The position numbers and the translations under genes were made by a program. A stretch of DNA of 64,000 nt from Lewinellaceae bacterium. Lineage in GTDB: Bacteria > Bacteroidota > Bacteroidia > Chitinophagales > Saprospiraceae. The stretch's first letter is position 1, and each line of letters opens with the position of its first letter. Under the pieces are notes generated by a model. The model was not told the DNA's origin, did not search any database, and worked only from the letters and a program-made list of their open reading frames with translations. The stretch is taken from positions 434,001 through 498,000 of the forward strand of contig JACJYA010000003.1 in assembly GCA_020636315.1 (NCBI GenBank), given 5' to 3'. Shown here piece after piece: positions 1-8,560 of this stretch.

Positions 1-77
1 GCTTTATTGATCAACAGGGCAAAAACATGGATGAACATTGGGCAATACCGGCTGTTGTGCTCATAAACCGGTCCAAA

Positions 78-1628
78 ATGGCACAAAAATACCGCAAACT
101 GCGGCTTATTCTCGGCGACCAGCTCAACATCCGGCACTCCTGGTTTGAAGAACAAAATGAGGAAGTGCTGTACGTGCTCATGGAAACGCTTTCCGAAACG
201 GGCTACGTCCGCCACCATATTCAGAAAATAGCCGGGTTCTTCCAGGCCATGAGGGCTTTCGCCAGAGAACTTCAGGAGCGAGGGCATCAGGCGCTCTATA
301 TCCGGCTCGATGAGGAGGCCAATCAACAAACCATTTCCAAGAACATGCTCCACCTGGTTGAAAAATACGGCATCCGGGAATTCGAATACCTGCTCCCCGA
401 TGAATACCGGCTGGATATGGAATTGAAGAAACTTTGCGAAAGCCTGCCGGCAAAAACCCGCGCCTGCGACACCGAGCACTTCCTAACCAGGCGCGAAGAG
501 GTGGCGGAATTCTTCAAAGGGAAAAAGACGTATATCCTGGAAAGCTTTTACCGCCATATCCGCAAAGAATACGGTATCCTCATGGAGGCAGACGGAGAAA
601 CGCCGCTGACCGGCCGGTGGAATTACGACCAGGAAAACCGAAAAAAGCTCCCCGGGAAGCAGGAAATTCCTTCGCCACTTCATTTTCAGCACGATGTCAG
701 TGATATTGTGGATATGATCCGGCGGATGGGGGTAGAAACAATCGGGTCCATACCGGCAAAGGATTTCCCCTGGCCCGCCAACCGGAAGGAATGCCTTCAG
801 CTGCTGAACCATTTTGTCAAAAACCAACTCCACCTTTTCGGCACTTACCAGGATGCGATGACGGAACGGAGCTACCTCCTGTTCCACTCCCGGCTTTCCT
901 TTGCCATGAACGTCAAGCTGCTGCACCCTCTGGAAGTCGTCGAAGCCTGCATAAAACACTGGAAAAAGAACCAGGACGCAATAGACATCTCTCAGATCGA
1001 GGGCTTCGTCCGCCAGGTCATCGGCTGGCGGGAGTACATGCGGGGCATCTACTGGGCCAAAATGCCGGCTTTTGCCGAGATGAATTTTTTCGGGCACCAG
1101 GCACAATTGCCGGAATGGTACTGGACGGGGAAAACAAAAATGAATTGCCTGAAGCACGCCATCGGCCAGTCATTGGAAAAAGCATACGCCCATCATATTC
1201 AGCGCCTGATGGTTACGGGAAACTTCGCTCTCCTCCTGGGGGTTTCCCCCGATGAGGTGGACCAGTGGTACCTCGGGATCTATATGGACGCCATCGAGTG
1301 GGTGGAAATTACCAACACCAGAGGCATGAGCCAGTTTGCCGACGGCGGCATAGTGGGCACCAAGCCGTACGTTTCCAGCGCCAACTACATCAACAAAATG
1401 AGCGACTACTGCTCCGGCTGCCGGTATGACAAAAAGGCCAAATACGGCCAGGGCGCCTGCCCCTTCAACAGCCTGTACTGGGATTTTTACGACCGCCACC
1501 GGGACAAACTGGCAGACAACCCCCGCATCGGAATGATGTACCGGGTTTGGGATAAAATGGATGGCGAAGAACGCGGGAAGATCCTGAAACAGGCCGAAAA
1601 ATATAAAAACCAGGCCGGGGAGCTTTAA
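78..1628 (+). CDS. FeS-type cryptochrome/photolyase family protein
   Basis: Flavoprotein of the FeS-BCP (PhrB/CryB-like) branch of the photolyase/cryptochrome family, which carries FAD and a [4Fe-4S] cluster and repairs UV-induced (6-4) lesions or acts as a light receptor. From the start used here the protein is 516 residues, the usual length. The N-terminus reads KLRLILGDQLN, the family signature. Four cysteines that would bind the cluster lie at about residues 357, 445, 448 and 461; their spacing equals that known for Agrobacterium PhrB (350, 438, 441, 454). An upstream in-frame ATG at 27 is possible, but the family similarity begins right after the ATG at 78. The family is certain; whether it is repair enzyme or receptor cannot be told from sequence alone. 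It is followed by a same-strand transporter gene with no visible functional link. Confidence 0.93.
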   Translation: MAQKYRKLRLILGDQLNIRHSWFEEQNEEVLYVLMETLSETGYVRHHIQKIAGFFQAMRAFARELQERGHQALYIRLDEEANQQTISKNMLHLVEKYGIREFEYLLPDEYRLDMELKKLCESLPAKTRACDTEHFLTRREEVAEFFKGKKTYILESFYRHIRKEYGILMEADGETPLTGRWNYDQENRKKLPGKQEIPSPLHFQHDVSDIVDMIRRMGVETIGSIPAKDFPWPANRKECLQLLNHFVKNQLHLFGTYQDAMTERSYLLFHSRLSFAMNVKLLHPLEVVEACIKHWKKNQDAIDISQIEGFVRQVIGWREYMRGIYWAKMPAFAEMNFFGHQAQLPEWYWTGKTKMNCLKHAIGQSLEKAYAHHIQRLMVTGNFALLLGVSPDEVDQWYLGIYMDAIEWVEITNTRGMSQFADGGIVGTKPYVSSANYINKMSDYCSGCRYDKKAKYGQGACPFNSLYWDFYDRHRDKLADNPRIGMMYRVWDKMDGEERGKILKQAEKYKNQAGEL

Positions 1629-1703
1629 AAAGGGAGTCAACGGTTTTGCCTGCTTTGTGTTACTTTTATGGCCAGAAGGCAAATTCAGGAGCCCAATTTC
1701 ACC

Positions 1704-3338
1704 ATGGTAGAAGCATTTATTGAAAATCCGGTATTGTTGTTGTTCGTCGTTGCCGGCCTCGGTTACGGGGTTGGGAGTATCCGCATCAGGGGCAGTAAAC
1801 TGGGAGTGGCGGCGGTACTCTTCGTCGGCCTTGCCATCGGGAGCCTCAGCCCCGAACTTCAGATACCCGAAACCATCATCTTTCTGGGGCTGGCCATCTT
1901 TGTCTATACCATCGGGCTGAGCTCCGGGCCCAGTTTTTTCGCCACATTCCGGCAAAGAGGGTCACGAGACATTATTTTTGTCATCCTCATGCTCACCTTA
2001 TCCGCCAGTATCGCAGTGAGCCTCCATTTCCTTTTTCACTTCGAAGCAAGCACCACTTCCGGCCTTTTTGCGGGCAGCACCACCAACACGCCCGCCCTGG
2101 CCGGCCTGCTCGATGCCATCAGCAACGTCAAGGCCGCCTCGGGAAGCATAAAAGATATGAGCCAGCAGGCGGTGGTCGGGTATTCGCTCTCCTACCCTAT
2201 GGGCGTCCTGGGGGTCATGCTGGCCATTGTGCTGATGCAGCGGGCATTGAAAATTGACTACCGCAAGGAAGAGTTGGAACTCAAACAGGAATATCCCGTC
2301 AAACAATCCATTACCAGCCGCACCCTGGAAGTGACGCAGCCCGGCGCCACGGGTATTTCTATCCGGGACCTGAAGAAGCAACACGAAATGGCGGCCGTCT
2401 TTGGCCGCCTGCAGCGGGGCGAAGACACCCGGCTGACCAATATGGACACCACTTTTGAGATTGGTGACCAGGTGGCCGTCGTCGGAGATGAAGAAGAGAT
2501 CACCCGCATTGCCCGGATCATAGGCAGGGAACTCTCCTACAGATTGCCCTTCGACCGTACGGAGTACGACACCCGGCGCATTTTTGTATCCAATCCCAAG
2601 ATCGCCGGAGAGCGGCTTTCCACCCTGAACATCAATGAAAAGTACGCCGCGATCATCACCCGCATCCGGCGCGGCGATATAGACATCCTGGCCAATTCCA
2701 ATACCGTCCTGGAACTCGGCGACCGCGTCCGCTTCGTCGCCCGGCGCACCGATATCCCCAAGATCTCCCGGATCTTTGGTGATTCGTATGACGACCTCAG
2801 CCGGATCGACCTGCTATCTTTCGGGCTGGGGATGGGAATGGGCCTGCTGCTGGGCATGATCACCTTTCAGCTGCCGGGAGGCGTTTCCTTCAAACTGGGC
2901 TTTGCCGGCGGCCCGCTGATCGTTGCCCTCATCCTGGGCGCCCTGCGCCGCACCGGCCCCATCGCCTGGACGTTGCCCTACGGCGCCAACCTCACCCTGC
3001 GGCAGATCGGCCTCATCCTGCTGCTGGCCGGCGTGGGCGTCAACTCCGGCCATACTTTCATGGCGACCATCGCCCGGGGCGGAGGAGGCATCATTTTCCT
3101 TGCCGGCACCATTATCAGCTTTCTCACGGCGGTGGCCACCCTGTTCATTGGCTACAAGCTATTGAAGATCCCCTTCAGTTTCCTGATCGGAATGGTTGCC
3201 AACCAGCCGGCGATACTGGATTTTGCCCTGGAAAAATCACAGAACAAACTGCCCAATATCGGCTTTACCCTGATGCTTCCGGTAGCTCTGGTTACCAAGA
3301 TCGTCTATGTACAGTTCCTGTTTGCTTTCCTCCGATAA
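1704..3338 (+). CDS. AspT/YidE-like transporter with two RCK_C domains
   Basis: Inner-membrane protein of the aspartate:alanine antiporter-like family (AspT/YidE/YbjL). Hydrophobic segments fill about residues 5-190 and 370-544, and between them lie two TrkA-C/RCK_C regulatory domains (roughly residues 205-285 and 290-365), visible as the repeated pattern of a short strand-rich domain ending in GDQVAVVGDEEEI and GDRVRFVARRTDI. This membrane-RCK-RCK-membrane order is the family hallmark. The start at the ATG at 1704 (MVEAFIENP) places the first membrane helix near the N-terminus; an earlier in-frame ATG at 1668 would add 12 polar residues. The substrate is unknown: AspT exchanges aspartate and alanine, but most relatives are uncharacterised. 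Confidence 0.88.
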   Translation: MVEAFIENPVLLLFVVAGLGYGVGSIRIRGSKLGVAAVLFVGLAIGSLSPELQIPETIIFLGLAIFVYTIGLSSGPSFFATFRQRGSRDIIFVILMLTLSASIAVSLHFLFHFEASTTSGLFAGSTTNTPALAGLLDAISNVKAASGSIKDMSQQAVVGYSLSYPMGVLGVMLAIVLMQRALKIDYRKEELELKQEYPVKQSITSRTLEVTQPGATGISIRDLKKQHEMAAVFGRLQRGEDTRLTNMDTTFEIGDQVAVVGDEEEITRIARIIGRELSYRLPFDRTEYDTRRIFVSNPKIAGERLSTLNINEKYAAIITRIRRGDIDILANSNTVLELGDRVRFVARRTDIPKISRIFGDSYDDLSRIDLLSFGLGMGMGLLLGMITFQLPGGVSFKLGFAGGPLIVALILGALRRTGPIAWTLPYGANLTLRQIGLILLLAGVGVNSGHTFMATIARGGGGIIFLAGTIISFLTAVATLFIGYKLLKIPFSFLIGMVANQPAILDFALEKSQNKLPNIGFTLMLPVALVTKIVYVQFLFAFLR

Positions 3339-3434
3339 CGGTTCACCTACCTAAAGCTGCCGTTCAACGATCAGATTTGAAGACAATCCGCCAGAGGCAT
3401 AGCTTTGAAACATGATTCACAAAAACCATAGATC

Positions 3435-3986
3435 ATGAAAAAGTTAATCGTTATTTCCATGCTGGCCCTGGCGGCGCTTCTGCCGTCCTGCATTCCCTCC
3501 CTGCACCCTCTTTATTCGGAAGACAAACTCGTTTTCCGGGAAGAAATACTTGGGGAATGGAAAAACGGCAGGGAAACCTGGGCTTTTACCAGAGGGGACG
3601 GGCAATACTACCAACTCGTATTTTCCGATGAAGACGAGCAGGCGGAATTCAAAGTCCACCTCGTCAAGCTGGGAGATCATTATTTTTTCGATTTTTACAA
3701 TATCAAAAACCGCTGCAGCGATGACGACGGGCTGGCCATTGCGCCCTTGCTGGCCACCCATTCCTTTGCCAAGGTTGTTCTTGATAAAGACGACATGAAA
3801 CTCTACTTTTTTGACATCGAATGGCTGGAAAAGCTCTTTGAACAAAGGAAGATCCGGATAAAACACGAGGTGATGGAAGAAGACATCATTGTGCTGACCG
3901 CACCTACTGCCGACCTGCAGGAGTTCGTCCGCAAATACGCCGAAGAGGAAAAGGCTTTCATGTCTCCTGAACACCTGAGCCGGTAA
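3435..3986 (+). CDS. Putative lipoprotein of unknown function
   Basis: Small secreted lipoprotein of 183 residues. The N-terminus has a lysine-rich n-region, a hydrophobic core and the lipobox LLPSC with Cys19 as the lipidated residue. The mature part is acidic and rich in aromatic residues, with a section (about residues 35-130) that alternates charged and aromatic residues as in a beta-rich domain. No catalytic motif is seen and I do not recognise the family. It ends before a strong stem-loop, so it is probably transcribed alone. Confidence 0.7.
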   Translation: MKKLIVISMLALAALLPSCIPSLHPLYSEDKLVFREEILGEWKNGRETWAFTRGDGQYYQLVFSDEDEQAEFKVHLVKLGDHYFFDFYNIKNRCSDDDGLAIAPLLATHSFAKVVLDKDDMKLYFFDIEWLEKLFEQRKIRIKHEVMEEDIIVLTAPTADLQEFVRKYAEEEKAFMSPEHLSR

Positions 3987-3999
3987 ATAAATGGTTATT

Positions 4000-4049
4000 A
4001 GACTTGACAAGTTTCCCCGAAGGCGCCCCACCGAAAACTTGTCAAGTCT
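4000..4049 (+). terminator. Long inverted repeat, probable terminator
   Basis: A perfect 15-bp inverted repeat (4000-4014 pairs with 4035-4049, arms AGACTTGACAAGTTT and its complement) with a 20-nt loop, just after the lipoprotein gene and before the histidine kinase gene. The T-tract is short and interrupted, so termination is inferred from position and stem strength. Confidence 0.6.
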
Positions 4050-4086
4050 TTCTAAGTTTCACAAGATCTATTTGACAAAGTAGTAA

Positions 4087-5157
4087 ATGCCATTTCCTAT
4101 GCAAACCAACGCAAGCCCCGGCGCCGCTCTTTTTCAGTCACGCCTGGCCCAGCACCTGGCCTTCTGGGGCTTGTCGTTTTTTATTCTTTCCCGGCATTTT
4201 GCCTATGAGCAGGAAGTTCGGCTATCGGACCTCATCTACACCTTTCTCTTTCACCTGAGCCTCTGGCCCACCGTTTACCTCAATCTTCTCATACTGATTC
4301 CCCGGTTGTTGCAGGCCCGCCGGTTCGGGCTATATGCCCTGGGAGTGTCGGCATTACTGGCAGCCGGCACCTACTTCAATATACTTACCTTCAATTATCT
4401 TGCCGACTGGCTCTTTCCGGGGTACTACTTCATTTCCTATTTTAAAGCGCCGGAAATTGCTCAGTACCATATTATATATCTGGCCGCCACCACCCTGCTC
4501 AAGTTGTCCAAAGGCTGGTTTCTGGCCCAGCAGCAACAAAGGCACATCAGCCGGCTGGAAAAAGAAAAGGCGGAGGCGGAGCTCAGGGCCCTGAAAGCAC
4601 AGGTCGATCCCCATTTCCTGTTCAACACGCTTAACAACCTGTACAGCTTTGCCCTGGAAGGTTCGGCCAAAGTCCCCGAAGCCATCCTGAAGCTGGCCGG
4701 CTGCATGCGCTACATGCTATACGACTGCAACGGACAGTCGGTAGAGCTGGAAAAAGAACTGGAGTACATAAAGAATTACATCGAACTGCAACGGATGAGG
4801 CTGGGGAAAGATCAGGAAATCAAGCTCGAAATCGAAGGCCCTTCCGCCGGGGTTGCGGTGCCGCCTCTTCTGTTCATCCCATTTGTGGAAAATGCCTTCA
4901 AACACGGTCTGAAAGGCGACGGCCAGCCGGCTTATGCCCACATTCGGTTTCGCATCGGGGAGAGCAGCATTTTTTTCAACATCGAAAATGACACGGCGCC
5001 CCCCGATAAGCACTTGCCGCGCAAAGGGAAAGGCATTGGGCTGGAAAATGTAAAAAAGCGGCTGCAGATGTTGTATCCGGACAGGCACGACCTGATCATA
5101 TACCACGATGAAAAAGCTTTTTCCGCAACGTTAAACATCAATTTATCAGACAGATGA
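4087..5157 (+). CDS. LytS/YehU-type sensor histidine kinase
   Basis: Membrane sensor kinase that would phosphorylate the LytTR regulator encoded next. The first 145 residues hold about four hydrophobic segments without a recognisable periplasmic sensor domain; residues 148-172 form a charged coiled-coil-like linker. The His_kinase (PF06580-type) box AQVDPHFLFNTLNNLYSF contains the phospho-acceptor His176. The ATP-binding part shows the N-box FVENAFKHG (266-274) and a G-box GKGIGLENVKKRL near residue 320. The stop codon overlaps the start of the regulator gene by four bases (ATGA), indicating translational coupling. The stimulus is not evident. Confidence 0.92.
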   Translation: MPFPMQTNASPGAALFQSRLAQHLAFWGLSFFILSRHFAYEQEVRLSDLIYTFLFHLSLWPTVYLNLLILIPRLLQARRFGLYALGVSALLAAGTYFNILTFNYLADWLFPGYYFISYFKAPEIAQYHIIYLAATTLLKLSKGWFLAQQQQRHISRLEKEKAEAELRALKAQVDPHFLFNTLNNLYSFALEGSAKVPEAILKLAGCMRYMLYDCNGQSVELEKELEYIKNYIELQRMRLGKDQEIKLEIEGPSAGVAVPPLLFIPFVENAFKHGLKGDGQPAYAHIRFRIGESSIFFNIENDTAPPDKHLPRKGKGIGLENVKKRLQMLYPDRHDLIIYHDEKAFSATLNINLSDR

Positions 5158-5849
5158 GGATAAGCTGCTATATCATCGATGACGAGCCCCCCGCCATCAA
5201 AGTACTGGAGCATTACATCAGCCAATGCCCGCAACTCCACCTCATGGGCAGCGCCACCGATGCCATTCAGGGCATGCAGGCCATTCAGGAAAAAGGGCCG
5301 CAACTATTATTACTCGACATCAACATGCCCAAACTCTCTGGCATCAGCCTGCTGAAGGCGCTCTCTCACCCGCCCGCCGCCATTCTCACCACAGCTTACC
5401 CCGAATACGCCCTGGATGGCTTCGAACTGGAAGCCATCGACTACCTGCTGAAGCCCATCGCCTTCGAACGTTTTCTCAGGGCCGTCAACAAAGCCCGGAA
5501 ATTCATCCTCGCTCAGGAAACCCCGGATGAAGCGCCATCTTTCCTGCTCCTTCAGGCGGACCGAAGGCTGCACCGGGTGCCGCTGAATGACATCCTGTAC
5601 CTTCAGGCGTACGGCGATTACGTAAAGGTGCATACCACTGGGCAACTGTACGTCCCCAAAACCACTCTCAACCAACTGGAAGAAGAGCTGCCGGCAGACG
5701 CCTTCTTCCGCATTCACCGCTCCTTTCTGATCTCCCTTTCCCGGATAAAATATCTGGAGGGCAATTTCGTGGTGGTTGGGGAGGAGAAGATCCCGGTGGG
5801 GCGGTCGTATAGGGCCGAGCTGCTGAGGAGGTTGCAGGAAGGTGGGTAA
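5154..5849 (+). CDS. LytTR-family response regulator
   Basis: Response regulator of 231 residues: a receiver domain (about 1-120) with acidic pocket DDE at residues 9-11, phospho-acceptor Asp55 in LLLLDINMPK and conserved Lys in LLKPI, then a LytTR DNA-binding domain (about 130-228) with the typical YLQAYGDYVKVHT and FFRIHRSFLISL sequences. It forms a coupled pair with the upstream LytS-type kinase, whose stop codon it overlaps. LytTR regulators bind direct repeats upstream of target genes; the targets here are unknown. Confidence 0.94.
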   Translation: MRISCYIIDDEPPAIKVLEHYISQCPQLHLMGSATDAIQGMQAIQEKGPQLLLLDINMPKLSGISLLKALSHPPAAILTTAYPEYALDGFELEAIDYLLKPIAFERFLRAVNKARKFILAQETPDEAPSFLLLQADRRLHRVPLNDILYLQAYGDYVKVHTTGQLYVPKTTLNQLEEELPADAFFRIHRSFLISLSRIKYLEGNFVVVGEEKIPVGRSYRAELLRRLQEGG

Positions 5850-5962
5850 ACCGGGAGGAGGAGATGGAAGTGGTTGGTTTCTGGGGTTTTGGGGTTTCCG
5901 GGTTTTTTGGGTTGCTGGGTTGCTGAAGTTTCTGGGGTTTCTGGGGTTTCTGACTGGAAACC
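5850..5962. repeat. G/T-rich low-complexity tract
   Basis: Directly after the response regulator gene the + strand becomes G- and T-rich, with repeated units close to TTTCTGGGG and GGGTT. The tract ends where the repeat element starting at 5963 begins. A reading frame passes through it but encodes only G/F/L/W-rich low-complexity sequence, so it is not called as a gene. Confidence 0.7.
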
Positions 5963-6072
5963 GGGATAGTTCAATTGAGTGTGCCCGCGTTACGCTAACC
6001 CGCTGGTTTCCAGACCAACGAGGAACTCAGAAACCAGAAACTATGAACAATCCATGGAAACCAGCGGGTTAA
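5963..6072. repeat. Dispersed repeat element, uninterrupted copy
   Basis: First of two copies of an element in this window. It starts with a 21-bp segment (5963-5983) that matches 17813-17833 with one mismatch, then contains CTAACCCGCTGGTTTCC (5995-6011) and a following segment (6021-6050) that recur at 18361-18424. A perfect 16-bp inverted repeat (5996-6011 with 6056-6071) closes the element and could form a cruciform or RNA hairpin. No protein is encoded. The second copy at 17.8-18.4 kb is split by an IS66 remnant. Confidence 0.75.
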
Positions 6073-6803
6073 CTTAACCTGGACACCTAAATGGACACTT
6101 TCCGCCCCACTGGAGTAATCCGGCCATTTCAACAATCAAACCATTTTGGCCATTTACTAAAAAGAAAAAGGCTGCCAGTCATTTACACTCATACACTTTT
6201 CCACATTTACACCAATAGGGCCAAACTGTCCAGTAGTGTGCCTAACCGGACTATCTGGGAGACCACGTCCGCCTGAGGGTAGGATTACGATCCCGTTCAA
6301 GCCTTACTAAGCTCATTACATTCGCTAAGTGCGGCTAAAAAACGGGACTGTCGCGTTGCTCCAGCTCCATTCCTTGAGGTGTTGTAGCAGGTTGAGGCCT
6401 TGCCGAAATATTTCCCGGCTGAACAGACGGACCCCCTTTTCCAGTGGAGCAGCAGAACGCAGTGATGCGTTGCAGAACTAAAGCGGGAAGAGCCATCCAG
6501 CCCTGCCCTGATGAATAGAAGGGTGCCCGCATTCACCGAATGCTAACTCCCTCCTTTGGAGAGCCTGTCCCGGCATAACGCCGGGAGGCGGGGGGAGGCT
6601 TGCATCCCGACAAAGTCCCAGCGGGCGCTTCGCCGGGATTCCCGCCTTCGCCAACGCTCCGGCGGGTAAAAAGGTAGGCCCTGTCACCGGCTGGCGCATT
6701 TTGAAAAATGACAAAACAAGGGAGAAGAAAAATATGGAGCATTGCCCTCTTTGACAAATAATGAAGAAAACTTATCTTGTTGTAAATCAATCGAAGATCA
6801 ACA
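6073..6803. other. Intergenic stretch without a supported gene
   Basis: No convincing coding region on either strand. It contains a weak further match to the 6-kb repeat (AGTGTG then CCTAACC at 6235-6247), a GC-rich hairpin at 6568-6586 (7-bp stem TCCCGGC, loop ATAAC), and GC-rich inverted segments around 6620-6670 of the kind also seen near 46.7 and 46.9 kb. The short minus-strand frames through 6297-6536 lack codon bias and homology that I can recognise. Confidence 0.5.
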
Positions 6804-7403
6804 ATGACCATACACCGTATAAGGTTGAAGGACCTGGATGCAGCGTTTATCGAACAGCTTCGGGCAGAATCAAAAGGCGACGATGTGGAGGTGGCCATTT
6901 GGCTACCCGGCAAACCGGACCCGGCTGCCTTGCCAGAGAACGCCTTCTGGGAAATAATTGAATTGCTGGACTGGGAGCAGGGCAAGGCAGATGAAGTTAT
7001 CCGCCCGGCAGTTACTCATTTGAGCCAACTTTCGGCATCGGCCATTCAGGCTTTTCAGGATTGGCTTTCTGAAAAGCTCTATATGCTGGATGGAGAACAG
7101 TATGCTGCCCATTGCGGTGAAAATGCCTACCGGGGGCCGGGCCACCCTTTCTCAGCAGATGAATTTCTGTACGCCCGTTGTAATGTCGTGGCTCAGGGGA
7201 AGGGCTTCTTTGAAAAGGTGCTGAACAACCCGGAAGCCATGCCAAAAGACCTATCTTTTGAAGCTCTTCTCCGCATTGCTTCTCAAGCATACAAGATGAA
7301 AACCGGCGCCTCCTTCGATTATCAACCCGCATACATTATTGAGACATTTGCCAATTCCAGAGGCTGGCCCAACAGCAATTTTATTGAAAACCTGCTCTCT
7401 TGA
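6804..7403 (+). CDS. DUF4240 domain-containing protein
   Basis: Soluble protein of 199 residues. From about residue 48 to the end it carries the DUF4240 pattern: FWEIIELLDW near the start, then YMLDGEQYA, FLYARCNVVAQGKGFFEKVL, and a C-terminal segment AYKMKTGASFDYQPAYIIET followed by F-N-GW. The domain's biochemical role is unknown. The stop codon overlaps by one base the ATG of the following broken URI-nuclease gene (TGATG), so the two were probably one transcriptional unit. By position, an immunity or accessory role toward that nuclease is conceivable, but this is inference only. Confidence 0.8.
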   Translation: MTIHRIRLKDLDAAFIEQLRAESKGDDVEVAIWLPGKPDPAALPENAFWEIIELLDWEQGKADEVIRPAVTHLSQLSASAIQAFQDWLSEKLYMLDGEQYAAHCGENAYRGPGHPFSADEFLYARCNVVAQGKGFFEKVLNNPEAMPKDLSFEALLRIASQAYKMKTGASFDYQPAYIIETFANSRGWPNSNFIENLLS

Positions 7404-7710
7404 TGAAGAAAAAACACCGAAACTCCCTCGATAGTGAAGAACTCCAGCACCTTTATGCCATTCACGACAGGAAGAGAAAAGATATCTATAAGTACGGCAT
7501 CAGCAGCGACCCTATCGGAGAAGATGGCTTGTCTGACAGAGTTCGTGACCAGATCAACTTGTTCAACTGATCGCCGGCTGGGCGAGGTTTTTCGCAGAGA
7601 TCATTTTGCAAAATATTCCGGGCCGGAGAAAAGCACGTCAGATAGAGGACAAATACATTGAGCAATACCGCCAGAAGCATGGGCATAAACCGAGGGGTAA
7701 CCGTAAGTAA
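7403..7710 (+). pseudogene. URI/GIY-YIG-like nuclease gene, frameshifted
   Basis: Two adjoining frames together read as one protein of about 101 residues. The first (7403-7570) gives MKKKHRNSLDSEELQHLY then IYKYGISSDPIGEDGLSDRV and ends NLFN-stop; the second (frame of 7570-7710) continues IAGWARFFAEIILQNIPGRR, then KARQIEDKYIEQYRQKHGHK and ends at TAA 7708-7710. The composite matches the small URI-fold toxin nucleases (Tox-URI type, related to GIY-YIG), with the KYGIS core and the IPGR-KA-IE segment in the right order and spacing. A single base lost or gained near 7565-7572 explains the break. It is either a real pseudogene or a sequencing error. The start codon overlaps the DUF4240 stop. Confidence 0.7.
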
Positions 7711-7750
7711 AGGGGAAACCTATTTCTATTTTTACAACTGAAAACAGCCT

Positions 7751-8419
7751 ATGCCACCAATCGACATCATGCGAGTAGATTTCGACGCCGATATCTCCCC
7801 GGCTGAGGTGCCGGCCTTCCGCGGCGCAGTGATAGAAAAGGTGGGCATCGAACAGGAGATCTTCCACAACCACAACAATGAGGCAGGAGGCAACGGCTAC
7901 CATTACCGCTACCCGCTGATCCAGTATAAAGCGCTGGAGGGCCGCCCTGCTATCTTATTCATTGGGGATGCCGTCTCTGAAGCTCACCACCTTTTCCGGC
8001 AGCCGGACTGGGAGCTGTCCTTTACGCGCCGAAAGCTCCGGGGCCGGCTGGTGCGCTCCCAAACGAAGGAGTACGAGGTAGGGCTGACGCCGGCGCCCCG
8101 CCCCTACCTGCTGCGCCGCTGGTTAGCCCTCAACCAGGACAACCACCGCCGGTTTGAGGAAACCCGAGGCATGGCCGCCCGCGCCCGCCTGCTGGAGCGG
8201 GTGCTCGCCGGGCACATCCTGGGCTTTGCCTCCGGCGTGGGCATCCGCTTTGAGGAGCGCTTCGAACTGGCTATTACGGAGATCGAGCAACAACGCATCC
8301 GCAGTTTTGAAGGAGTGAAGAGCCTTACGTTCGATGTCCGCTTTGAGGCCAACCTGCTGCTGCCGCCCCATATCGGGCTGGGGAAAGGGGTAACGCAGGG
8401 GTTTGGGGTGCTGGGATGA
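7751..8419 (+). CDS. cas6: Cas6-like CRISPR RNA endonuclease, orphan
   Basis: Protein of 222 residues resembling the Cas6 proteins found in Bacteroidota CRISPR loci: N-terminal FRGAVIEKVG followed by FHNHN and YRYPLIQYK, a first ferredoxin-like half, and a C-terminal glycine-rich loop LPPHIGLGKGVTQGFGVLG typical of the RAMP superfamily. In type I/III systems Cas6 cuts precursor crRNA inside the repeat. Here no CRISPR array and no other cas gene is visible within the window on either side, so the protein is either an orphan, a remnant, or acts on distant arrays. An alternative start at 7769 (MRVDFD) fits the family N-terminus equally well. Histidines in the FHNHN segment are candidates for catalysis. 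Confidence 0.75.
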   Translation: MPPIDIMRVDFDADISPAEVPAFRGAVIEKVGIEQEIFHNHNNEAGGNGYHYRYPLIQYKALEGRPAILFIGDAVSEAHHLFRQPDWELSFTRRKLRGRLVRSQTKEYEVGLTPAPRPYLLRRWLALNQDNHRRFEETRGMAARARLLERVLAGHILGFASGVGIRFEERFELAITEIEQQRIRSFEGVKSLTFDVRFEANLLLPPHIGLGKGVTQGFGVLG

Positions 8420-8560
8420 GGCCGGCTTTGGAGAGATTTTAAAAAGAGAGGCCAACCCCGCACAACCGATGTTCCCCCCTTTCAGAATTTTCCACCCCAT
8501 TTTTTCGTTTAAACTCTCTCAACTTTACTTTCTTTGCCCCCAACACAAAATATCAGGCTT

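Noticed and set aside
5842..6072. Short plus-strand frame after the LytTR gene
   Set aside because: Encodes G/F/L/W-rich low-complexity sequence produced by the G/T-rich tract and repeat.
6235..6540. Group II intron or transposase remnant
   Set aside because: A GTGTG start and some AAGCGGGAAGAG-like sequence hinted at an intron, and a minus-strand frame hinted at a transposase end, but no domain V, branch site or clear protein similarity could be identified.
7434..7661. Open frame inside the URI-nuclease region
   Set aside because: Its sequence has no family resemblance, while the composite of the other two frames matches a nuclease along its full length.
7711..8533. CRISPR array near the Cas6-like gene
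   Set aside because: Read both strands from 5.85 to 8.56 kb for regularly spaced repeats of 25-40 bases; none were found.
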